A DNA stretch of 64,000 nt from CAWFMO01 sp963817065 (GTDB taxonomy: Bacteria; Actinomycetota; Thermoleophilia; Solirubrobacterales; 70-9). The notes below the pieces were generated by a model. That model was not told the origin of the DNA, did no database searches, and worked only from the letters and a program-made list of their open reading frames with translations. Positions 45,402 through 53,698 of the stretch are shown in pieces (position 1 is the first letter of the stretch; every line of letters begins with the position of its first letter). The stretch lies in assembly GCA_963817065.1 (NCBI GenBank), contig CAWFMO010000001.1, forward strand, positions 186,001-250,000. The letters are read 5' to 3'. A program made the translations under genes and the position numbers.

Positions 45402-46028
45402 CTATCCGTCCAGCGTCGCTCGCGCCGCCTCGGCGTCGGCCGGGTCCATGCGCCCGACCTTGACCTCCATGTCCACCGTCTTGTCGAACTCCTCGCGGCT
45501 CATCTTCCCGGCCTTGACCGAGCTCGCCCAACTGACCACGGCGGCGGCGTTGCCGGCCCTGAGCTGCTTCGCGAGATCGGGGTTGGCGTCGAGCATGCGC
45601 TTGTTCGCGTTGGCGCTCTCCGCCTGCGCCGCCTTCTTGACCGCCGCCTTGCGGTCGGGGGAGGCGAGAAACGCGTCCCAGTCGATTGCGACCCGCTGCG
45701 AGTCCTCGGGATCGACCTTCACGGGCAGCTCGAGGCCGGGCTCCAATCCGCGGTGGGAAAGCAGCCCGGTCCGCCCGGCCTTGGCCGGCGTCTTGAACTC
45801 GCCGGAGACCTCATAGGGCTCGGACTCGGGGATCTGAATCTCGAGCGTGAAGTCGTAGCGGTGCTTGCCCCACAAGCCGGCGTCGCGCATGTCGTTGAGC
45901 AGGAACTCGCCGCCCTGGCCGTGCTCATCCGTGCCGTCGTCCTCGATCTTCCGGGCCTCGCGGATCACGGCCGTGGCGGCGATCCCGCGCTCGAGGATCT
46001 TCTTGCTGGAGCGGTCGAACAGGCCCAT
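45402..46028 (-). CDS. Uncharacterised cytoplasmic protein, paralog A
   Basis: A 208-residue soluble protein without signal peptide or transmembrane segment. The N-terminal half is beta-rich (GIAATAVIREARK, YDFTLEIQIPESEPYEVSGEF, PGLELPVKVDPEDSQRVAIDWD), resembling an OB or small beta-barrel. The C-terminal half is helical and ends SREEFDKTVDMEVKVGRMDPADAEAARATLDG (in parts), which recalls short SHOCT-like helical ends. It is homologous to the next gene upstream (46038-46619). The function is unknown. The pair lies in one same-strand run with a sulfotransferase, RpiB and the RibD-C reductase. Confidence 0.65.
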   Translation of the reverse strand: MGLFDRSSKKILERGIAATAVIREARKIEDDGTDEHGQGGEFLLNDMRDAGLWGKHRYDFTLEIQIPESEPYEVSGEFKTPAKAGRTGLLSHRGLEPGLELPVKVDPEDSQRVAIDWDAFLASPDRKAAVKKAAQAESANANKRMLDANPDLAKQLRAGNAAAVVSWASSVKAGKMSREEFDKTVDMEVKVGRMDPADAEAARATLDG

Positions 46029-46037
46029 CGCCTGACC

Positions 46038-46619
46038 CTACACCGCGCCGTCGAGGCCCTTGCGGGCAGCCTCGGCGTCGGCGGGGTCCATGCGGCCGCA
46101 CTCGAGCTCGTGCGTGACCTGGGCCTCGAAATCCTCGCGGCTCATGTTCCCGCTCCGGACCGCGGCGGCCCAGCCCCGGACGGCGAGGCGGTTGCCCGCG
46201 ATCAACTGCTCGGCGACCTTGGGCTTCCCCTTCAGCATCTCGGCGTACTGGCGGTTCGTCGCCGACTGCGTCGCCGCGTCCTGGGCGTCCTTGCGGCCGT
46301 GCGCGGCGTGGTACTTGTCCCAATCGATCTCGAGCGAGGTGGCGTCGGACGGGTCGACGCGGACCGGAAGCTCCAACCCGGGGCTGAGCGGCTTGCCGAT
46401 CCGGCCCGGGAACAGGCCCGTGTTCTCGACCTTGCGCGGGACCTCGAACTCGCCCTCGACCTCGTACGGGTCGCGTCCCGGGACCCGGACCTCGAGCGCG
46501 AACCTGTACTTGCGCTTGCCGAAGCGGTTGAGGATCTCGAAGTCGCTGAACTGCCCGAAGGCCGCGCCGGCGCGGTCCGATTCCTTGATCAGCGCCGTGG
46601 CCTCGATCCCGCCCTTCAC
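46038..46619 (-). CDS. Uncharacterised cytoplasmic protein, paralog B
   Basis: A 193-residue paralog of 45402-46028, starting at GTG 4 nt after the sulfotransferase stop. The same blocks recur: GIEATALIKESDR, YRFALEVRVPGRDPYEVEGEF, PGLELPVRVDPSDATSLEIDWD and the end MSREDFEAQVTHELECGRMDPADAEAARKGLDG (in parts). The N-terminal MGLFDRSSKKILER extension of copy A is missing. The identical order of blocks, conserved ends and adjacent position indicate tandem duplication followed by divergence. No function is assigned. Confidence 0.65.
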   Translation of the reverse strand: MKGGIEATALIKESDRAGAAFGQFSDFEILNRFGKRKYRFALEVRVPGRDPYEVEGEFEVPRKVENTGLFPGRIGKPLSPGLELPVRVDPSDATSLEIDWDKYHAAHGRKDAQDAATQSATNRQYAEMLKGKPKVAEQLIAGNRLAVRGWAAAVRSGNMSREDFEAQVTHELECGRMDPADAEAARKGLDGAV

Positions 46620-46623
46620 GGAG

Positions 46624-47625
46624 CTAGGAGTAGTCGGCCCAGCCGGCGAACTTGCGCCCCGCGAACTCCTGGAGCCCGGCGACGTCAGCGCCGAAGTAGC
46701 CGCGCAGCTTCTCGCGCGTCGCCTCGGGGAGCTCGGGCTTCGGGGCGGACGGCTTGTCGGGGTCGTGGACGACCTTCTCGACCATCCAGCGCATCGATTC
46801 CGGCAGGCGGTCGAAGTTGCGGTCGAAGGAGCGGAAGCCCGGGAGCTTGATCAGCTTCTCCATGAACTGGTACTTCTCGGACTCCTTGGCGGTCGACTTC
46901 TCCCACTCGCGCTCGAACTGCTCGGAGGTGAAGTCGGGATCGACGCCGGCGAACGCGAACGCCTTGCGCATCGTCCCCTCGCGGTCGGCCTGGAGCTCCT
47001 CCTGGGTGATGACCTCGATCTGCTCGCGGTCGAAGTGCTCGAGGTAGGGCTGGAGCTGCATCCAGTACATCGAGCGGTGCACGTAGGCGGTCTCGGGGTC
47101 GGAGAGGATCTCGCCGATGTCGCCCCGGGTCTCGTAGCCCGCTCCCGTCGCGTGGCGCCAGTGCGAGAGGATGCGGCTGATCGGGTCGCGGACCATGTAG
47201 ATCAGCCGCGCGTCGGGGATCGCGGCGTGGAGGCGCTCGGCGACGCCGGTGAAGCGCGGCTGGTTGGTGTAGTGGGGCGAGGACTCGCCGCGGACCGGGA
47301 AGCGGTCGTCGAAGCGGCCCCGGTACCAGTCCATTCCCAGGTCCCAGGTCTGCTCCTCGCAGAAGAAGTTGAGCTCCTTCGGCTTCGACATCTGGACCTC
47401 GGGGTGCAGCCCGAGGTAGTGGTGGATCGACGTCGTCCCGCACTTCAGCCCCCCGATGATGATCAGGTTGGGAAGCGCTGCGTGGCGACGTCGGCGGCGC
47501 GGCACCCGCCCGCCCCGGCGGCGATCGGCGGCGAAGCGCTCGCGGGCGCGATCGCACATCGCCTGATCTGAGGGGTCCGGTACGGGCTTCGGCGCCGCCG
47601 CGGCCTTTGTTTCAGCGGCCGGCAT
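46624..47625 (-). CDS. PAPS-dependent sulfotransferase
   Basis: A 333-residue sulfotransferase. The phosphosulfate loop is LPNLIIIGGLKCGTTSIHHYL (key KCGTTS) and the 3'-phosphate site is LIYMVRDPISRILSHW, with a further conserved RSMYWMQLQPYLEHF segment. It would transfer sulfate from 3'-phosphoadenylylsulfate to a hydroxyl of a sugar, lipid or small molecule. The first 50 residues are basic and disordered-looking. No signal peptide or membrane segment is present. It leads a same-strand run of five or six genes (two unknown paralogs, RpiB, RibD-C), so the acceptor might be a sugar made by them. This is speculative. Confidence 0.87.
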   Translation of the reverse strand: MPAAETKAAAAPKPVPDPSDQAMCDRARERFAADRRRGGRVPRRRRRHAALPNLIIIGGLKCGTTSIHHYLGLHPEVQMSKPKELNFFCEEQTWDLGMDWYRGRFDDRFPVRGESSPHYTNQPRFTGVAERLHAAIPDARLIYMVRDPISRILSHWRHATGAGYETRGDIGEILSDPETAYVHRSMYWMQLQPYLEHFDREQIEVITQEELQADREGTMRKAFAFAGVDPDFTSEQFEREWEKSTAKESEKYQFMEKLIKLPGFRSFDRNFDRLPESMRWMVEKVVHDPDKPSAPKPELPEATREKLRGYFGADVAGLQEFAGRKFAGWADYS

Positions 47626-47656
47626 GAGCGCGGGAGTGTGGCAAACGGGGAACGAC

Positions 47657-47662
47657 TACGCT
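47657..47662 (+). promoter_or_regulatory. Probable -10 (TACGCT), leaderless dehalogenase gene
   Basis: TACGCT ends 8 nt before the GTG at 47671. There is no ribosome site, so the mRNA probably starts at the start codon. Confidence 0.35.
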
Positions 47663-47670
47663 GCCCCGCC

Positions 47671-48549
47671 GTGGAGGCTTTCCGGACACCCGACGACCGC
47701 TTCGCCGACCTGCCCGGATACGACTTCGAGCCCCACTACGCGGATCTCGACGGGCTGCGGATGCATTACCTCGACGAGGGCGAGGGGCGGCCGGTCGTCT
47801 GCTTCCACGGCGAGCCGACCTGGGCCTACCTCTACCGCAAGATGCTCGGGCCGCTTCGCGATGCCGGCAACCGCGTGATCTGCCCCGACTACGCCGGGTT
47901 CGGCCGCTCCGACAAGCCGACCGATCGCGGCTGGTACACCTACGACCGCCACGTCGAGCTGATCACCCAACTCCTGGGTGGGCTGGACCTTGCCGACGCA
48001 GTTGTGGTCGTCCAGGACTGGGGCGGGCCGATCGGCTTGCGCTGGGCGGTCGAGAACGCCGATCGCGTCGGCGCGCTCGCGATCCTCAACACCGGGTTGT
48101 TCACGGGCAAGGTCAGCAAGGGCTTCCTCGCCTGGCGCGACTTCGCCGAGAAGAACCCCGACCTGCCGGTCGGCTTCGTGATCAACGGCGCGACCGCGAC
48201 GGAGCTCCCCGACGACGTCGTCTCGGCCTACGAGGCGCCGTTCCCGACCGCGGAGTCGAAGGCCGGCGCGGCGCAGTTCCCGCTCCTCGTCCCGACCGAG
48301 CTCGACCAGCCGGCGGCGAAGGCGATGGGCGAGGTCGCCGACGCGCTCGGGCGCTGGGAGAAGCCGGCGCTGGTCGCGTTCTCGGACTCCGACCCGATCT
48401 TCCCCTACCCGAAGGGGGGCGAGCGCTTCACCGAGCTGATCCCGAGCGCCGGCGAGCAGGTCAAGATCGAGGGTGCCGCCCACTTCCTCCAGGAGGACGC
48501 GGGCGAGCGGATCGCGGAGGAGATCGTCTCATTCCTCAAACGGTCGTAG
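47671..48549 (+). CDS. dhmA: Haloalkane dehalogenase
   Basis: A 292-residue alpha/beta hydrolase matching subfamily I haloalkane dehalogenases (DhlA/DhmA). GTG 47671 (VEAFRTPDDRFADLPGYDF) fits the family N-terminus; the longer frame from 47638 adds 11 unconserved residues. The oxyanion strand is CFHGEPTWAYLYRKML. The Asp nucleophile with the neighbouring halide-binding Trp is in VVVQDWGGPIGLRWA. A second acid lies around AFSDSDPIF, and the catalytic His is in GAAHFLQEDAGE. It would hydrolyse a carbon-halogen bond to an alcohol. Reported family members act on halogenated alkanes, but natural substrates are often unknown. Confidence 0.88.
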   Translation: MEAFRTPDDRFADLPGYDFEPHYADLDGLRMHYLDEGEGRPVVCFHGEPTWAYLYRKMLGPLRDAGNRVICPDYAGFGRSDKPTDRGWYTYDRHVELITQLLGGLDLADAVVVVQDWGGPIGLRWAVENADRVGALAILNTGLFTGKVSKGFLAWRDFAEKNPDLPVGFVINGATATELPDDVVSAYEAPFPTAESKAGAAQFPLLVPTELDQPAAKAMGEVADALGRWEKPALVAFSDSDPIFPYPKGGERFTELIPSAGEQVKIEGAAHFLQEDAGERIAEEIVSFLKRS

Positions 48550-48623
48550 TCCACGAGCCCGCGTCGCTGCCCTGGCGCGGGCCGGCCCCGGGGCGGCCCG
48601 ACCTGCCGCTGCCGCCGGACAAG

Positions 48624-49394
48624 ATGCCGATGCTCCGCAACGGGCGGCCGCGCAAGCGCTGGCGCTACCTCGGCTTCTACGGCGAGACGGTGATGCTCTG
48701 CGCCGCGAAGGTCCAGGTCGGGCCGCTGCCGCAGAGCTTCTGGGCGGTCTGGGACCGCGACGGCGGGCGCCGCTACGCGCACACGAGCCTGCTGCCCGGC
48801 GGCCAGGTCGAGATGGACGGGCCGCTGCTGCGCGTCGAGGCGGGCGAGGTTCGCGCTGAGCTGCGCTTCGGCGAGGGCGAGGCGATCGAGTCGGTCTGCC
48901 CGAGCGGCGAGCATGGCTACGCCTGGACCCGCAAGCGGGCCGGGTTGCCGGTCACCGGCACGATCGAGGCCGGCGGGAAGAGCTGGGAGATCGACGCGGC
49001 GCGCGGAGTCGACGACGTCTCGGCCGGCTACCACCGGCGGCGCACCGAGTGGCTCTGGTCGGCGGGGGTGGGTGAGTCCGCCGACGGGCGGGCGCTGGCC
49101 TGGAACCTGGTCAGCGGGATCAACGACCCGCCGCGCGGCTCGGAGCGCGCGATCTGGGTCGACGGGTCTCCGCACGAGCCCGAGCCGGTGCGCTTCGACG
49201 GCCTCGAGGCGATCGACTTCGCCGACGGCTCGCGGATGTCGTTCGCGAGCGAGTCCGAGCGCGCCCGCGACGACAACTTCCTCCTCGTCCGCTCGACCTA
49301 CCGCCACCGGTTCGGCAGCTTCGAGGGCGCGCTCGGGGGGATCGAGATCGACCGCGGCTTCGGGGTGATGGAGGAGCACTCGGCGCTCTGGTGA
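48624..49394 (+). CDS. DUF2804-like protein of unknown function
   Basis: A 256-residue beta-rich protein (RWRYLGFYGETVMLCAAKVQ, FWAVWDRDGGRRY, EWLWSAGVGESADGRALAW, FGVMEEHSALW) resembling the DUF2804 group. The first ATG is 48624, yet the upstream frame encodes a conserved-looking stretch (LPWRGPAPGRPDLPLPPDK) back to about 48531. A non-standard start there (ATT 48531, 8 nt after a GGAGGAG site, or CTG 48567) would overlap the end of the dehalogenase gene. The stop is followed by an overlapping GTG of the next membrane-protein gene. Trp and Arg clusters suggest a carbohydrate- or lipid-binding surface, but no function is known. Confidence 0.65.
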   Translation: MPMLRNGRPRKRWRYLGFYGETVMLCAAKVQVGPLPQSFWAVWDRDGGRRYAHTSLLPGGQVEMDGPLLRVEAGEVRAELRFGEGEAIESVCPSGEHGYAWTRKRAGLPVTGTIEAGGKSWEIDAARGVDDVSAGYHRRRTEWLWSAGVGESADGRALAWNLVSGINDPPRGSERAIWVDGSPHEPEPVRFDGLEAIDFADGSRMSFASESERARDDNFLLVRSTYRHRFGSFEGALGGIEIDRGFGVMEEHSALW

Positions 49395-50425
49395 TCGGGG
49401 CGGTTGACTTCGGCCGCAGCGCCGATCGCTTCGGCGACGCGGCCGAGACCTTCTTCGACAACTTCACGTCGATCGGCTGGGGCTCGGCGGCGATCGCGTT
49501 CGCGTTCTACCTCGGGATGCTGCTCGCGCGCAGCAAGTGCTGGCAGAACACGCTGATCGCCGCCTACCCCGACCGCGAGGTGGCCTACCCGAAGATCGCC
49601 GCCGCGTACCTCGCCGGCGCCGGGCTCAACAGCTTCATACCGGCGCGGGTCGGCGATGCGGTCAAGATCTTCCTCGCCAAGCGCTCGATCCGCGGCTCGA
49701 CCTACCCGGCGATCACCTCATCGTTCTTCGTCCAGTCGGTCTTCGACACCTCGGTCGGGATCGTCGTCCTGCTCTACGCGATCACCCAGGGGCTGTTCCC
49801 GGACGCTCCCGAGCTGCCGGGGATCCCGGCGTTCGAGATCTCGTTCTGGGCCGAGAACCCGCGCGTGCTCGTCTTCTTCCTGACCGCGCTCGCGATCGGG
49901 TTCGTGGTCCTGTTCACGATCCTCGCCCGGCGGGCGGAGAAGTTCTGGGACCGGGTCAAGCAGGGCGCGGTCATCCTCACCGACTTCAAGCGCTATCTGC
50001 GCGAGGTCGCCTCGTGGCAGGGAGTCGCCTGGCTCGCGCGCTTCGCCTCGTTCTGGTTCTTCCTCGACGCGTTCCACATCGGCGGCTCGTTCCAGAACGT
50101 GCTCCTGGTGATGAGCGTCCAGTCGGTCGCGACCCTGCTCCCGTTCACCCCCGGCGGCGCCGGCGCCCAGCAGGCGCTGCTCGTCGCCACCCTGAGCGAC
50201 GCCGCCGGCGCGACCCGGACCGCGGTCCTCGCCTACTCGGTCGGCCAGCAGATCGCGGTCGCCGCCTGGGCGGCGCTGCTCGGCTTCATCGCGCTCGCCT
50301 TCGTCTTCCGGACCACCGACTGGCGCGGGTTGATCCGCGACGCCGACGCCGACTCCGGCCGCGGCGAGAAGCGCGAGGCGAAGAAACAGGCCCGAAAGAA
50401 GGAGGAGACCCCGAAGAAGGAGTGA
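49391..50425 (+). CDS. UPF0104/LPG synthase transmembrane-type membrane protein
   Basis: A 344-residue polytopic protein starting at a GTG that overlaps the upstream stop (GTGA). About eight transmembrane segments are present. The signature ATLLPFTPGGAGAQQALLVAT, with Pro-Gly-Gly-x-Gly, and ARVGDAVKIFLAKRS are typical of the UPF0104/lysylphosphatidylglycerol synthase TM family, which flips lipids or acts as a flippase domain. There is no aminoacyltransferase domain. A Lys/Glu-rich cytoplasmic C terminus follows (KREAKKQARKKEETPKKE). Possible roles are lipid or glycolipid translocation. Confidence 0.85.
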   Translation: MIGAVDFGRSADRFGDAAETFFDNFTSIGWGSAAIAFAFYLGMLLARSKCWQNTLIAAYPDREVAYPKIAAAYLAGAGLNSFIPARVGDAVKIFLAKRSIRGSTYPAITSSFFVQSVFDTSVGIVVLLYAITQGLFPDAPELPGIPAFEISFWAENPRVLVFFLTALAIGFVVLFTILARRAEKFWDRVKQGAVILTDFKRYLREVASWQGVAWLARFASFWFFLDAFHIGGSFQNVLLVMSVQSVATLLPFTPGGAGAQQALLVATLSDAAGATRTAVLAYSVGQQIAVAAWAALLGFIALAFVFRTTDWRGLIRDADADSGRGEKREAKKQARKKEETPKKE

Positions 50426-50456
50426 GCCGGGCGCTCACCCCGGGTAGGCGCCCGGC
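50426..50456. terminator. Hairpin terminator between convergent genes
   Basis: GCCGGGCGC (50426-50434) pairs with GCGCCCGGC (50448-50456) over a 13-nt loop. It lies at the end of the flippase-like gene and overlaps the 3' end of the convergent pilin-like gene. There is no poly-U tail. Confidence 0.5.
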
Positions 50457-51091
50457 ACCTTCCAGCGCCACGGCGGCTCCTCGGATCGGGGGAAGTCGGC
50501 GTGGTTGCGGCCGCGCAGGGTCTCGAGCGGGACCAGCGCCGGGACGTCGTCGACGCGCAGGCGCAGCGTCTGGGCGGCCTCGATCTCCGCCGCGCCCGCT
50601 TCGCGGGCGATCCGCTCCCAGCCGAGGCCCGGCCTGTAGAGCCAGTACGTGACCCGGACCGCCCCGCCGCCGGGCCGCCCGTCCTCGACCGCGGTGAAGA
50701 CCGTGACGCGGCGGTTCGAGGCCGTCAGCCCGGGGCGGCCCGAGGGCGCCGCGCAGCTCGCCCGCCGGCAGCGGCGGAAGTCGACCGGCAGCAGCGCCGC
50801 GCCGCCCGGGCCGGCCGCGGCGCGCGGGGCCGGCGCCAGCGCGCGGACGAGCTTGCCGAGCGGGAAGCCGTAGGCGCGCGCGAGCGGGTGGCGGCGGCAG
50901 GGATCGGGGAGCCGCGGGGCGCAGACGATCTTGCGCGCGATCGCGCCGCCGAGCTCGCGCGCCCCGCCCCCGGGCGGCCTCGCGACGAGCGCCGAGATCG
51001 CGGCGATGGCGACTAACGCAATCAGGGCCGTGAGCGCGACGTGCTCGACGCTCGCCGAGCCCCGGGACGTCGGCGTCTCGTAGACCAGCAT
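50435..51091 (-). CDS. TadE/pilin-like N-terminal signal protein
   Basis: A 218-residue protein whose start, MLVYETPTSRGSASVEHVAL, has the Gly-x-Ala-Ser-Val-Glu pattern of class III (type IV pilin/TadE-like) signal peptides, followed by one hydrophobic helix (TALIALVAIAAISAL). The rest is an Arg/Pro-rich exported domain with YWLYRPGLGWERIAREAG. It contains Cys residues that may pair. No pilus assembly genes are adjacent, so a type IV-like surface structure is only a suggestion. ATG 51091 is used because the frame further upstream is only antisense of the next gene. Confidence 0.6.
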   Translation of the reverse strand: MLVYETPTSRGSASVEHVALTALIALVAIAAISALVARPPGGGARELGGAIARKIVCAPRLPDPCRRHPLARAYGFPLGKLVRALAPAPRAAAGPGGAALLPVDFRRCRRASCAAPSGRPGLTASNRRVTVFTAVEDGRPGGGAVRVTYWLYRPGLGWERIAREAGAAEIEAAQTLRLRVDDVPALVPLETLRGRNHADFPRSEEPPWRWKVPGAYPG

Positions 51092-51152
51092 CCGGGCGAA
51101 GCTAGGCCGCCGCGACTCACGGGTCGCGGGCCGGATGTGCCAACATCGAGGC

Positions 51153-51428
51153 ATGGAAGGAACCGGTGGTATGGGCGACCTGTTCGGCGACCCCGACGAG
51201 CTTCGGCGCCAGCTCGGCGAGATGGCCGAGCAGATGCAGGGCGCCCAGAAGGTCGCCTGGGCCGACAACGCGATCAAGCTCGCCGTCGACATGACCGTCG
51301 CCGCGATCAACAGGCTCAACCTCCAGGGCACTAGCGACGAGCAGGCGATCCAGGTCCGCGACGCGATCCGGATCGTCTTCCCCGAGGCAGTGACGCTGGT
51401 CCGCGAAGCGCGCGAGGGCCTCTCATAG
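51153..51428 (+). CDS. Small helical protein of unknown function
   Basis: A 91-residue acidic protein of mainly amphipathic helices (PDELRRQLGEMAEQMQGAQK, DNAIKLAVDMTVAAINRL, ALREA-like ending VREAREGLS). Two starts are plausible: ATG 51153, or ATG 51171, which has GGAAGG 10 nt before it. There is no cysteine or membrane segment. The pattern is loosely like nucleoid-associated YbaB-type proteins, but the match is too weak to name. It is immediately followed by an SDR gene without a conventional start codon, so the two may be translationally coupled. Confidence 0.55.
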   Translation: MEGTGGMGDLFGDPDELRRQLGEMAEQMQGAQKVAWADNAIKLAVDMTVAAINRLNLQGTSDEQAIQVRDAIRIVFPEAVTLVREAREGLS

Positions 51429-51430
51429 CT

Positions 51431-52234
51431 CTGCCGCCGACCGCGCCGTCCTCGACGGCGCTGATCACGGGGGCTTCGTCGGGGATCGGGACCGAGGTCG
51501 CGCGCGAGATCGCCGAGCGCGGCCACAACGTCGTCCTCGTCGCCAGGCGCCAGAACCTGCTCCAGGAGCTCGCGGTCCAGCTCGAGCACGGCGGCGTCCG
51601 CGCCGAGGTCGTCGCCTGCGACCTATCCGACCCCGCCGAGCGCGACCGCCTCCAGAGCGAGATCGAGGGCTTCGGGCTCGCGGTCGAGATCCTCGTCAAC
51701 AACGCCGGCTTCGGCGACGACAACGACTTCGCCGAGGCCGATCGCGGGCGCCTCGGCGAGATGGTGCGGCTCAACGTCGAGACCGTGACCGACCTGATGG
51801 CGCGCTTCCTGCCCGGGATGGTCGAACGCGGCCGCGGGGCGGTACTCAACGTCGCGTCGACCTCGGCCTTCCAGCCGCTCCCCGGTACCGCGACCTACGC
51901 CGCCACCAAGTCCTACGTCCTCAGCCTCAGCGAGGCGACGAGCTCGGAGCTGAGTGGGTCCGGGGTGACGGTGACCGCGGTCTGCCCGGGGCCGGTCAAG
52001 ACCGAGTTCGCCGAGCTCGCCGGGATCGGGGAGGCCGAGGAGCGGGCCCCCGACATCATCTGGACGCCGGTCGAGCAGGTCGCGCGCGAGGCCGTCCAGG
52101 GGCTCGAGCGCGGCAAGCGCGTCGTCGTGCCCGGGCTGATCAACCGCGTTGGGGCGATCGGCGGCCAGCACACTCCGCGGGCGTTGATGCTGCCGCTCGC
52201 GAAGCGGATCTGGGGCGCGGCCTCGCGCGGATAG
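51431..52234 (+). CDS. Short-chain dehydrogenase/reductase with probable CTG start
   Basis: The SDR reading frame begins right after the previous stop. It includes TALITGASSGIGTEVAREIAERGHN, the NAD(P) motif (key TGASSGIG), NNAGFGDDND, the catalytic Ser in NVASTSAFQ and YAATKSYVLSLSE, giving 267 residues from CTG 51431. The first ATG in the frame is 51761, which would remove the entire Rossmann motif and leave an inactive 157-residue fragment, so a CTG start is the better reading. The start lies 2 nt after the upstream TAG. The substrate is unknown. It is followed by an overlapping alpha/beta hydrolase gene. Confidence 0.8.
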   Translation: MPPTAPSSTALITGASSGIGTEVAREIAERGHNVVLVARRQNLLQELAVQLEHGGVRAEVVACDLSDPAERDRLQSEIEGFGLAVEILVNNAGFGDDNDFAEADRGRLGEMVRLNVETVTDLMARFLPGMVERGRGAVLNVASTSAFQPLPGTATYAATKSYVLSLSEATSSELSGSGVTVTAVCPGPVKTEFAELAGIGEAEERAPDIIWTPVEQVAREAVQGLERGKRVVVPGLINRVGAIGGQHTPRALMLPLAKRIWGAASRG

Positions 52235-53034
52235 TGCCGGGCCTGCGCTTGCGCGGGGTCGAGGTCGCCTACTTCAACGAGGGCGAGGGCGAGCCGCTCC
52301 TCTGCCTGCACGAGACCGCGACCAGCGGCGAGGCCTGGAAACCGCTCGCCGCCGCGCTCGCGGGGCGGATGCGGCTCGTCGCTCCCGACCGCCGCGGCTG
52401 GCGAGGATCGTCGCCGCCGCCGGACTACCGCGCGACGACGATCCCCGAGCAGGCCGAGGACGCCGCCGCCCTGCTCGACGAGCTCGGGCACGCTCCGGCG
52501 ACGCTCTGCGGCGCGGGGATCGGCGCCGCGGTCGCGCTCTGCCTGACGCTCACCCGCCCCGAGCTCGTCACCGGCGCGGTCCTGGTCGAGCCGCCGTTGC
52601 TCGCGTTCTCGGAGGCCGCGACCAACGTCCTCTCCGACGACCGCCTCGCGCTCGCCGACGCGGCCCGCGACGGCGGCGCGGACGCCGCGCTCGAGCTCTG
52701 CCTCTCAGGCGAGCTCGAGGCGCTCGCGCCGGGGACCGACCGGCTGCCCGCCGAGCTGACCGCGCCTGCCCGCGAGCGCCCGGCGACGCTGTTCGCCGAG
52801 CTCGGCTCGGTTCCGGCCTGGGCTCTGCCGCTGAGCGCGCTCGGCGCGGCCGAGCGGCCGGCGACGATCGTGATCTCGTCGGGGACCCCGAGGCTCGTCG
52901 CCGAGGCGGCGCGGGCGCTCGCCGCCCGGCTCGCCGGCAGCGAGCTCCGCGAGCTCGCCGATGACCGGGGCCCGGCGCACCTGAGCGCTCCCGAAGAGCT
53001 CGTCGGCGCGGTCAGCGAGCCCGGCGGGGGCTGA
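52234..53034 (+). CDS. Alpha/beta hydrolase-fold protein lacking the usual nucleophile
   Basis: A 266-residue protein beginning at a GTG that overlaps the SDR stop (TAGTG). It has the hydrolase order: oxyanion-strand EPLLCLHETATSGEAW (HE instead of HG), VAPDRRGWRGSS, a nucleophile-elbow region TLCGAGIGAAVALCL and a C-terminal His in GPAHLSAPEELV. The elbow normally reads G-x-S-x-G; here the central position is Gly (G-A-G-I-G), so no Ser, Asp or Cys nucleophile is available. It may be a non-catalytic ligand binder, or a lyase-like fold member using a different mechanism. A coupled role with the SDR is likely. Confidence 0.72.
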   Translation: MPGLRLRGVEVAYFNEGEGEPLLCLHETATSGEAWKPLAAALAGRMRLVAPDRRGWRGSSPPPDYRATTIPEQAEDAAALLDELGHAPATLCGAGIGAAVALCLTLTRPELVTGAVLVEPPLLAFSEAATNVLSDDRLALADAARDGGADAALELCLSGELEALAPGTDRLPAELTAPARERPATLFAELGSVPAWALPLSALGAAERPATIVISSGTPRLVAEAARALAARLAGSELRELADDRGPAHLSAPEELVGAVSEPGGG

Positions 53035-53698
53035 TCTCGGCCCGGAGGATGGTGCCGCGGCGGACGAGGATCGCCGCACCCTCGAGCAGGACCGCCAGCG
53101 CGGCGGTCGGGATCGCGGCGAAGACGGTGACGAGTACGTCGATCGCGAAACCGGGCCGCCCGGCGCGGGAGTCGCGCGGGCGCAGCCGGCGGCTGAGCGC
53201 CGATCGCGCGAAGTCGCGGTTGAACGAGATCAGGTTGAGGATCGTCTGCCAGGTCGCCGCCATTCCCGCCGCGGCCGGGTAGCGCAGCGAGGAGATCTCG
53301 AGCGACTCGTGCCCGAGCAAGAGCTCGAGCGCCCTCGGAGTCAGCAGCGCCGGGCGCGCCGGGACCTCGATCCCCGACCAGTCCTCTCCGGCGATCGCGG
53401 CGCCGAGCGAGGCCGCGTTCGGAGCCTCGATCGTCGAGGCGCCGCGCTCGCGGACCTCGCGCTCGGCGCGCTCGATCAGCGCCGCGATGCCCTCGCCGCC
53501 GTCCTCGCGCGCGAGCACGAGGCCGCAGTTCTCGCAGCGGTCGAGCGCGTGGCGGACGCGCGAGGCCGGATCCGCGTCGGCCGCCTCGACCCAGGGAAAG
53601 AGCGGCTCGCCGCATGCCGGACAGCGCCCGCCGGGGGTCGCGGCGTCGCTGACGTCGACGACCGGCCGGCCGCCGGTGCGCTCGCCGAGGATCGGCAT
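53012..53698 (-). CDS. Zinc-ribbon protein with C-terminal membrane segment
   Basis: A 228-residue protein whose ATG overlaps the upstream stop (TGATG). The N-terminal part has two CxxC pairs (GRCPACGEPLF, DRCENCGLV) forming a zinc ribbon of the type seen at the front of some methyltransferases. The middle region (LTPRALELLLGHESLEI, WQTILNLISFNRDFARSAL) is helical, and a single hydrophobic segment (IDVLVTVFAAIPTAALAVLLEG) lies near the end. No SAM-binding motif is visible. The 3' end overlaps the convergent alpha/beta hydrolase gene by 23 nt. The function is unknown. Confidence 0.6.
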   Translation of the reverse strand: MPILGERTGGRPVVDVSDAATPGGRCPACGEPLFPWVEAADADPASRVRHALDRCENCGLVLAREDGGEGIAALIERAEREVRERGASTIEAPNAASLGAAIAGEDWSGIEVPARPALLTPRALELLLGHESLEISSLRYPAAAGMAATWQTILNLISFNRDFARSALSRRLRPRDSRAGRPGFAIDVLVTVFAAIPTAALAVLLEGAAILVRRGTILRAEISPRRAR

